From assembly GCA_030430165.1 (NCBI GenBank), contig JAUIGL010000002.1, positions 124,001-188,000 of the forward strand: a stretch of DNA of 64,000 nucleotides. Direction: 5' to 3'. Positions 58,527-64,000 of this stretch are shown here, in pieces; within the stretch, counting starts at the first letter, position 1, and each line of letters begins with the position of its first letter. The stretch is from a bacterium. GTDB lineage: Bacteria; Desulfobacterota; Binatia; HRBIN30; CADEER01. The notes under the pieces were generated by a model. That model was not told the DNA's origin. It saw only the letters and a list, made by a program, of their open reading frames with translations, and made no database searches. The position numbers were made by a program, and so were the translations under genes.

Positions 58527-60773
58527 GTGCAACTTCTCTCGTTTCGCTTTGCGATCCAGGTCGCGGTCGCTTTGGTCCTGGCAGTCCCGACGGTCGGCGA
58601 GGAGAATACGCCTCCGCCAGCGGAGGAGCGGCCGCGTGTCGAAGAGATCCGGATCGTTGGCACGAAGTCCGACATCGCGCGGATCGGCGGTTCGGCGAGT
58701 GTCGTCGAAGAGGACACACTGGAGCGATTCGAGTACGACAATGTGGATCGTATCCTGCGGCAAGTGCCCGGCGTGTATCTCCGCGGTGAGGATGGCTATG
58801 GGTTGCGACCGAACATTGGGATCCGCGGAGTGAATCCCGAGCGCAGCGCCAAGGTGACTCTGATGGAGGACGGCATCCTCTTCGGTCCCGCTCCCTACTC
58901 GGCGCCGGCGGCGTACTACTTTCCGTTGATGACACGCATGACGGCGGTGGAGGTCATCAAGGGGCCGGCGGCGATTCGCTACGGGCCGCAAACCATTGGT
59001 GGCGCCATCAACTTGGTGAGTCGCTCGATACCGGACCAGCCCACCATCGCCGTCGACGGCGCCTACGGCCAGTATGACTACGGCAAGTTCCATGGTTTCG
59101 GCGGCGGTCGCTGGAGGAACTTCGGCTTGTTGGTTGAGGGAGTCCATCTCGAAACGACGGGCTTCAAGGATCTCGATGGCGGAGGCGACACGGGATTCGA
59201 CAAGAACGAGATCCTGCTCAAAGGAGAGGCCGAGTTCGACGTTGGCGACTTCTACCTGCTCACCCAGCTCAAGGTGGGGTACGCCGACGAGACATCGAAC
59301 GAGACCTATCTGGGTCTGGCCGACGAGGACTTCGAGCGCAATCCCGTACGCCGCTACGCGGCGAGCCGGCTCGGACTGATGGAGTGGGACCGCCAGCAGT
59401 ATCAGCTCAGCCAGGTGGTGAACTGGCGTGAGGACGTGCAGCTACGTCTGACCGCGTATCGCCACGACTTCGATCGCAAATGGCGCAAGCTCAACCGGTT
59501 CGCGCCGGGCGCGCCGTCTCTGCGCACCATCTTCGCCGACCCGACGGGGGAGAGGGAGGTGTTCCTCGCGATCCTGCGGGGCGAGCAAGATTCGTCGACC
59601 CGCTTCCAGACTCTTCAGATCGGTACCAACGACCGCGAATTCCTCGCCCAAGGGATCCAGCTCGAAGGGAATTGGCAGCTCACTACCGGGCCGCTGGATC
59701 ACGACTTCCATCTGGGGGTGCGCTTCCACGAGGACGAGATCGACCGGGACCACACCGAGGATCCGTACGACATGATCGAAGGGCAGCTGGTACGTACGGA
59801 GCAAGAGCGGCTGCAGCTGCTCGATAACCGCGGGGAGGCGAGTGCCTGGGCGCTGAATCTCCAGGACGAGCTACAGTGGAACGGCCTCGTCGTCACCGGA
59901 GGGGTTCGCGTCGAGATCATCGACACGGATTTGACGGAGCGCACCGAAGACAGCGTCGAACGTTCGACCAACTCGGATACCGTCGTAATCCCCGGCATCG
60001 GCGCGGTCTATTTCATCGACGACCATTGGAGCGTGCTGGGCGGTGTGCACCGGGGGTTCAGCCCGGTCGCACCGGGCCAGTCCGACGCCGCCGACCCGGA
60101 AGACAGCATCAACTACGAGCTCGGCGGCCGCTTCGTCGGCGACCGCACGCGGGCCGAAGTGGTCGGATTCTGGAACGACTACGACAATCTACTGGCGACG
60201 TGTACGCAGGGGACGGGCTGTGACCCGACCGAGGTCGACGACCAATTCAACGGAGGCGCCGTCGACGTGCGCGGTGTCGAGGTGCAGCTATCGCACGACT
60301 TCGCGACGCCGTGGCGGTTCGAGGTGCCGACCTCGCTGATCTACACCTTCACCGACTCCGAGTTCAAATCGACCTTCTCCTCGGCCAGCGCCGCACTGGG
60401 AGAGGTCGAAAAGGGCGACGAGCTGCCGTATCTGCCGCCGCACTTGCTCACCGTCAACATCGGCCTGCTCGCCGAGACTTGGGATGTGACGATGTCGATG
60501 CGCTACGTCGATCGCATGCGCGACGTGGCCGGCCAGGGGCCGATTCCCTCCATCGAGAAGATCGACGACGCCTTCGTGACCGACCTGGCGATGGGATGGT
60601 CGCCGGTCGAGTGGGCTCGACTCTACCTGACCATCACCAACCTGTTCGACGAGGAATACATGGTGTCGAGACGACCGTTCGGAGCGCGCCCGGGCATGCC
60701 GATCTCGGTGCACGGCGGGGTGAAGCTCCAGCTCGGCGGCCCCGCCGGCGTCTGGCCAGGCTCGATCTTCTGA
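58527..60773 (+). CDS. TonB-dependent outer-membrane receptor (FecA-like iron receptor)
   Basis: A 748-residue outer-membrane receptor. After the signal peptide, the TonB box region (VEEIRIVGT, about residues 38-46) precedes the plug: ILRQVPGVYLRGEDGYGLRP, NIGIRGVNPERSAKVTLMED and IKGPAAIRYGPQTIGGAINL. The beta-barrel contains GFSPVAPGQSD (FecA-type extracellular loop) and ends in the usual LFDEEYMVSRRPFGARPGMP and a terminal Phe (PGSIF). FecA-like receptors take up ferric citrate or related chelates. Last of the four genes behind the Fur box; the unit looks like a complete iron receptor module without its ABC permease. Confidence 0.9.
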   Translation: MQLLSFRFAIQVAVALVLAVPTVGEENTPPPAEERPRVEEIRIVGTKSDIARIGGSASVVEEDTLERFEYDNVDRILRQVPGVYLRGEDGYGLRPNIGIRGVNPERSAKVTLMEDGILFGPAPYSAPAAYYFPLMTRMTAVEVIKGPAAIRYGPQTIGGAINLVSRSIPDQPTIAVDGAYGQYDYGKFHGFGGGRWRNFGLLVEGVHLETTGFKDLDGGGDTGFDKNEILLKGEAEFDVGDFYLLTQLKVGYADETSNETYLGLADEDFERNPVRRYAASRLGLMEWDRQQYQLSQVVNWREDVQLRLTAYRHDFDRKWRKLNRFAPGAPSLRTIFADPTGEREVFLAILRGEQDSSTRFQTLQIGTNDREFLAQGIQLEGNWQLTTGPLDHDFHLGVRFHEDEIDRDHTEDPYDMIEGQLVRTEQERLQLLDNRGEASAWALNLQDELQWNGLVVTGGVRVEIIDTDLTERTEDSVERSTNSDTVVIPGIGAVYFIDDHWSVLGGVHRGFSPVAPGQSDAADPEDSINYELGGRFVGDRTRAEVVGFWNDYDNLLATCTQGTGCDPTEVDDQFNGGAVDVRGVEVQLSHDFATPWRFEVPTSLIYTFTDSEFKSTFSSASAALGEVEKGDELPYLPPHLLTVNIGLLAETWDVTMSMRYVDRMRDVAGQGPIPSIEKIDDAFVTDLAMGWSPVEWARLYLTITNLFDEEYMVSRRPFGARPGMPISVHGGVKLQLGGPAGVWPGSIF

Positions 60774-60935
60774 GTGAGTCGAGAAGAGTAGAAAGTAACC
60801 ACGGGTGAACACGGATGGACACGGTGGTGTTCCACGTTCTTCGGCTGACGGATTTCTTCAGCCGCAGATGGACGCGGATGGGGTTCAGAAAACCAGGGAA
60901 CCAGAATCTGTGAAATCTGTGGGTCGAAGAAGAAG
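60774..60935. repeat. Degenerate dispersed repeat (ACACGGATGGACACGG type)
   Basis: Untranslated stretch with ACGGGTGAACACGGATGGACACGG, AACCAGGGAACCAGAATCTG and AATCTGTGAAATCTGTGGGT. These are short imperfect repeats of the kind scattered in some genomes and related to the ATCCACAGATTACGCAGAT element at 34719. No gene seen. Confidence 0.55.
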
Positions 60936-60941
60936 GAGAAA

Positions 60942-61020
60942 AAGAGGGACAGGCACCAATTAGCAAACGCAACACACTGATCTAATTCGATAATTGAGTT
61001 GAAATTGGTGCCTGTCACCA
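60942..61020. repeat. MITE-like element, copy 1
   Basis: A roughly 75-bp element bounded by inverted repeats GACAGGCACCAATT and AATTGGTGCCTGTC, with core CTGATCTAATTCGATAATTGAG. It directly precedes the left IS end. Copies at 62449 and 63600 have nearly the same core (CTGATCTAGTTCGCTAATTG). Confidence 0.8.
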
Positions 61021-61024
61021 CTGC

Positions 61025-62369
61025 TGTCCAAATTAGTTGGGATCGTCGTTGGCATCGGTCGTAGAATCAAGGCGATAGGGGCCAAGGGGCGGGTTTTGGC
61101 GGTCCAGGGCATGGTTTGCTGTCCAACCTAGAAGGCTAGTTCGAGTTGTGGGGGCGGTTGGCCATCCTCGGCTTGGAAGGGGTTGTGGATCCAGCCCCAC
61201 AGGTCGCGGTGGGTGAACAGGTTCATGCGAAGCAGAGCGACGAGATTGGACAGGGACCACCCGAAGCGCGAGCAGAGCTGAAGGTATCGGATGATGAGAA
61301 TGGCGATCAGTGCCGTCCACACTTGGATCTTCAGCGCGTTGGCGGAAGTGCCGACGAAGGTCTTGATGCGCAGGTTCTGTTTGATGGCCTTGAAGAAGAG
61401 TTCGATCTGCCAGCGGTCCTTGTAGACCGCGGCGATGACAGTAGCGGGGAAGTCCATCTGATTGGTGAGCAGCGTCAGGACCTCGCCGTTGTCCTCGCGC
61501 ACGAGTTCGATTCGTCGCAGCCTTGGAGCACCGCGGCTTACCGCATAGTCGCTGGTGAACTCGACGACTTCATCGCGCACGATGCTAGAGCCATCTGGAA
61601 CATCGTGAGTGTCGAGCACACGGTAGATTACGTTTGATCGCGGCCGCGAGACAAAGAAGACGCCTTGGCGAGTAAGCTCCGAGAACCAGGCGTAGTCGTG
61701 GTAGCCGCGATCCATGACCAAAATGGTGCCCGGTTCGAACTGCATATTTCGGGCGATGACGACATCGTGCGCCTTGCCGTCGGTGACGACCAACATGCTG
61801 GGCAGGTAACCGTCGTGGTCAAGCACCAGGTGAAGCTTGATCGCCCCCTTCGTTCGCTGGTACTTCGCCCAGTCGAATAGCTCGGCGCACAGATCGATCA
61901 TGGTCGAGTCAATGCTGAGCAGCTTGTTGCGGAATCGGAACTTGTGTCCGCCGTGCCAGTTGGCCCGGCAGCGCAAAAGGAGTTTCTCGAAAACGGCCCG
62001 ATAGATCTCCCAGGGGCGGTGCTTGTTCGCGTACGAAAGCGTCGATCGTTTCGGTGCCGCGATACCGAGGTGGCTCAGTTTCCCCTCGCAGCTGGCCAGC
62101 CCCCCGCAGATCTCGCGTAGGCTCTGGGCGCGCCCGAGCTGGCAGAACAGCATCGACACAAACTGCTGCCAACACGTGAATCCACGGGCATGACGCTCAC
62201 CTCCGTAGGCGTGAGCGATCGCGATGAACTCCGACCGGGGGAACAGCTTGAGTATCTGGCTGAAGATACTGCAATATCGATTCACGGCGGGACTCCTTCC
62301 TGCGATTCCGAAGTGTTTTGTGGTGATTCACTTGGTATCGCAGGGAGCCCGCCGTGCCTAATTTGGACA
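61025..62369 (-). mobile_element. IS4-family insertion sequence, about 1345 bp
   Basis: Bounded by perfect 12-bp inverted repeats, TGTCCAAATTAG (61025-61036) and CTAATTTGGACA (62358-62369). It contains one transposase gene (61128-62285) in reverse. No target-site duplication was found next to the ends. The MITE-like repeats lie just outside on both sides. Confidence 0.83.
61128..62285 (-). CDS. IS4-family transposase
   Basis: A 385-residue DDE transposase. N-terminal DUF4372-like region (residues 1-115: SEFIAIAHAYGGERHARGFT, QLGRAQSLREICGGLASCEG). Catalytic Asp126 (LLSIDSTMIDL), Asp192 (ILVMDRGYHDYAWF) and Glu295 in the IS4 Y-(2)-R-(3)-E-(6)-K motif (Y288, R291, E295, K302; YKDRWQIELFFKAIK). 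The reading frame is intact, so it may still be active. It would cut and paste the element bounded by the 12-bp ends. Confidence 0.93.
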   Translation of the reverse strand: MNRYCSIFSQILKLFPRSEFIAIAHAYGGERHARGFTCWQQFVSMLFCQLGRAQSLREICGGLASCEGKLSHLGIAAPKRSTLSYANKHRPWEIYRAVFEKLLLRCRANWHGGHKFRFRNKLLSIDSTMIDLCAELFDWAKYQRTKGAIKLHLVLDHDGYLPSMLVVTDGKAHDVVIARNMQFEPGTILVMDRGYHDYAWFSELTRQGVFFVSRPRSNVIYRVLDTHDVPDGSSIVRDEVVEFTSDYAVSRGAPRLRRIELVREDNGEVLTLLTNQMDFPATVIAAVYKDRWQIELFFKAIKQNLRIKTFVGTSANALKIQVWTALIAILIIRYLQLCSRFGWSLSNLVALLRMNLFTHRDLWGWIHNPFQAEDGQPPPQLELAF

Positions 62370-62448
62370 AGAGTGGGACCTGTCCCCTTTTTTTCCACCA
62401 AGGGGGTCGATCTCGATGTCGAACTCCTCTTCCAATGCGAAAGAATGA

Positions 62449-62523
62449 GGGACAGGCACCCATTAACGAACGCAACGTACTGATCTAGTTCGCTAATTGA
62501 GCCGAAATTGGTGCCTGTCACCA
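62449..62523. repeat. MITE-like element, copy 2
   Basis: GACAGGCACCCATTAACGAA to AATTGGTGCCTGTCACCA with the CTGATCTAGTTCGCTAATTG core, right of the IS. It differs from copy 1 at about a tenth of the positions. Confidence 0.8.
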
Positions 62524-62531
62524 TTTTCCCT

Positions 62532-63197
62532 TCAGGGTCTCGGTATTGGTTCGGCCTGGTACCGGGTACGATCCAATACCCAGTCTCCGTTGACGGTCAA
62601 AGACTTCCAGAGTCGGTGCTCCATCATGGGCTCGACAGTGACCCGAGCCAAGTACTTGCCCGCGGGCAGGGCGCGGTCACATGTCGCCGCTACGGAGAGG
62701 GTGATCTGGGTTTGTATTGGGCTTATTGCGAACTCGGAATCGATGCTTTCGGCGCAGTCGTCTAGCGGGTCTTCGCCTCCGACGAAGATTCGTGCCTTGA
62801 GCGTAGGTGAGCCGCCTGCGGGGTGGGGGCCATGGAAAATCGCAGAGACGTTTACGGTGAGCCTCGCCACCTCGTTTGCGGGAATCTCGAAGCTCTTCGT
62901 CCAAACCTCGCAGGGTAGGGCAGCACATTTTGGAGCTAACCTTTCACCGGTAATCCTAAAGGAGCCTCCGTCTAGTGTTCTTCCGTGCAGCACAGCTGCT
63001 TCCAGCCTGCGCTCAATACACTCAAGGTAAGCAATGACGGATTCCCTATCGCGCTTGGACGAGTTGAATTCGCCCTGGCACTGGAGATCTTTCGCGCGGC
63101 ACGGGGTTCCTGCGAGGACGACCACCAGTAGCAAAAATGAAAAACTCATCACGCGTTCTCTGGCGTCAACCAAAGCGAATGTTGCCATCGCCGTCAT
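62532..63197 (-). CDS. Exported protein of unknown function
   Basis: A 221-residue exported protein. The N-terminus has a hydrophobic stretch MSFSFLLLVVVLAGTPCRA about 17 residues in. The mature part is beta-rich (GGSFRITGERLAPKCAALPC, NEVARLTVNVSAIFHGPHPA, TQITLSVAATCDRALPAGKY, LARVTVEPMMEHRLWKSLTV) with several Cys. ATG 63197 has a good AGGAGGAG ribosome site and overlaps the stop of the upstream small gene by four bases (ATGA), so the two genes are translationally coupled. No family recognised. It ends nine bases past the MITE copy. Confidence 0.72.
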   Translation of the reverse strand: MTAMATFALVDARERVMSFSFLLLVVVLAGTPCRAKDLQCQGEFNSSKRDRESVIAYLECIERRLEAAVLHGRTLDGGSFRITGERLAPKCAALPCEVWTKSFEIPANEVARLTVNVSAIFHGPHPAGGSPTLKARIFVGGEDPLDDCAESIDSEFAISPIQTQITLSVAATCDRALPAGKYLARVTVEPMMEHRLWKSLTVNGDWVLDRTRYQAEPIPRP

Positions 63198-63478
63198 TGG
63201 CCATCTCCTCCTGACTTCGATCCGGGTTGGGGAGTATCCCACGTCTCCCACCAGTCAGCGGTCGTACCCGTCGGAGGTGATGGCCCGGTGTCAGGATCCG
63301 GGATCAATCTCCACAAGATCATGCCAACCCCTAGGACAAGAACAAGGATAACCAAGCCCTTGAACTGTGGTGACAAGTCTTTTCCAAGCCTTAGAATAAG
63401 CATCGCTGCGGTGACGACGGCAACGCTCATTAGGGCGAAAATGGTGTCCGCGTCAGTAGGGTCGAACGGAACCGGCAC
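63194..63478 (-). CDS. Small two-helix membrane protein
   Basis: A 94-residue protein with two hydrophobic segments (about 13-31, TIFALMSVAVVTAAMLILRL, and 40-58, GLVILVLVLGVGMILWRLIP) and a Pro/Gly/Asp-rich soluble tail. Start GTG without a clear ribosome site; a Met at residue 17 is an alternative. It is coupled to the exported-protein gene by an ATGA overlap. Function unknown. Confidence 0.6.
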   Translation of the reverse strand: MPVPFDPTDADTIFALMSVAVVTAAMLILRLGKDLSPQFKGLVILVLVLGVGMILWRLIPDPDTGPSPPTGTTADWWETWDTPQPGSKSGGDGQ

Positions 63479-63599
63479 CTTGTGGGGATTTCAGATGGTT
63501 CATTGAAATGCAATGGGCATCAAGGGGAGATCCCTGCTGGACCAGGAGATCTTTGGCCTATCGAAGTGTCTCGGCGCTCGGTGTCGCCCTCTAGGAAAA

Positions 63600-63682
63600 A
63601 AGAGGGAAAAGTATCAATTAACGAACGCAACATACTGATCTAGTTCGCTAATTGAGCCGAAATTGGTGCCTGTCACCAATTT
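63600..63682. repeat. MITE-like element, copy 3
   Basis: A degenerate left end (AAAGTATCAATTAACGAACG) and the same core CTGATCTAGTTCGCTAATTG as copy 2, then AATTGGTGCCTGTCACCAAT. The left inverted repeat is eroded. Confidence 0.72.
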
Positions 63683-63710
63683 CCCCCAACAGGCCCAGAG
63701 GCCGGTGGTC

Positions 63711-63749
63711 GACGGTAGCGCCGGAACGGTCCGTTCCGGCGCTACCGTC
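63711..63749. terminator. 39-base palindrome, possible terminator
   Basis: GACGGTAGCGCCGGAACGG and its reverse complement around a single T: a perfect 19-bp stem. It is 20 bases past the stop of the partial minus-strand gene, but no T-run follows on either strand. Confidence 0.5.
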
Positions 63750-63769
63750 GGCTTGCTGGTGCGAGATCG

Positions 63770-64000
63770 CTACGGCACCGGGATCGCCACGCAGGTGCCG
63801 CCGTTGCAGTCGCTGCTGTTGTCGCAGGGTTTGCCCTGGTCGGCGAGCGGGCTCGATAGATCGCACTCGCCGCAATCGATGAAGCCGGTGCAGGATCCGC
63901 CGCCGCAGTCCGAATCGAGCGCGCACGAGGCGCCGATCAGTCCCGGCGGGCTGCTGCCGTCGCAGGTGCCGCCGCCTTCGACTTCGAGTGGCTCGGCTGC
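63770..64000 (-). CDS. Cys-rich secreted protein, C-terminal fragment
   Basis: The last 77 codons of a gene that begins right of the window. It has tandem CxxxSDC repeats: GASCALDSDCGGGSCTGF and GKPCDNSSDCNGGTCVAIPV, ending in IPVP. These match the Cys spacing in the surface proteins at 10828 and 15795, so this is probably another secreted member of that class. No domain other than the repeats is visible. Confidence 0.75.
   Translation of the reverse strand, partial: AAEPLEVEGGGTCDGSSPPGLIGASCALDSDCGGGSCTGFIDCGECDLSSPLADQGKPCDNSSDCNGGTCVAIPVP

Noticed and set aside
61000-62390. Target-site duplication for the IS4 element
   Set aside because: Bases next to the 12-bp ends (left CACTGC, right AGAGTG) do not form a direct repeat.

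Overview
The window looks like a chromosomal segment of a high-GC, Gram-negative, probably aerobic bacterium. It has outer-membrane TonB-dependent receptors, lipoproteins and complex I genes. The mix of F420/deazaflavin-type enzymes, a P450, DUF1329, and secreted Thr/Pro-linker proteins with CGNG-type DUF4215 motifs and dockerin repeats points to the deltaproteobacteria-like Candidatus Binatota (Binatia). That placement is inferred from gene content only. No rRNA, tRNA, CRISPR array or phage region was recognised.

Layout. (1) 1-4376, minus strand: a Yej-type peptide/microcin C ABC importer (yejA, yejB, then a yejE-like permease that reads without a stop into the yejF-like ATPase). (2) 4.4-10.7 kb: LLM-class oxidoreductase, hotdog thioesterase, Mug-type DNA glycosylase, an HTTM membrane protein and a two-receiver sensor protein whose kinase core has lost its phospho-acceptor His. 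(3) 10.8-28 kb: a cluster of secreted or surface proteins around a TonB-dependent receptor. Six of them end in copies (seven in all) of the same roughly 130-residue Cys-containing beta-rich module, which resembles a cohesin fold; others carry dockerin-type EF-hand repeats. One member has a convincing Pho box and -10 element upstream. (4) 28-44.5 kb: metabolic and housekeeping genes: DUF1329, YdiJ-like FAD/Fe-S dehydrogenase, F420-type nitroreductase, P450, FemAB-like acyltransferase, molybdopterin oxidoreductase, a GcvH-like protein without its lipoyl lysine, ftsB, eno, an H1-like basic protein behind a strong promoter, an alpha/beta hydrolase and a patatin phospholipase. (5) 44.7-46.5 kb: amgK-murU, the MurNAc recycling pair. 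(6) 46.7-52.7 kb: a compact nuo operon holding only A, C, D, E, H, J, K and N. (7) 52.7-60.8 kb: ComEA-like HhH protein, MsrQ-like membrane protein, and then, behind a good Fur box, a DUF4856 lipoprotein, a dockerin-imelysin fusion, an HTTM protein and a FecA-like receptor, together an iron acquisition unit. (8) 60.8-64 kb: an IS4-family insertion sequence with perfect 12-bp ends, three copies of a MITE-like repeat, a small two-gene unit and the 3' end of another Cys-rich secreted protein.

The most interesting system is the combination of cohesin-like modules, dockerin repeats and TonB receptors under apparent phosphate (Pho) and iron (Fur) control. It would be consistent with a non-cellulosomal surface assembly for nutrient scavenging. 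Domain resemblance is read by eye and needs structural confirmation. Several kinds of intergenic repeats (hairpin cassettes, heptad tandem repeats, palindromes) are scattered through the window.
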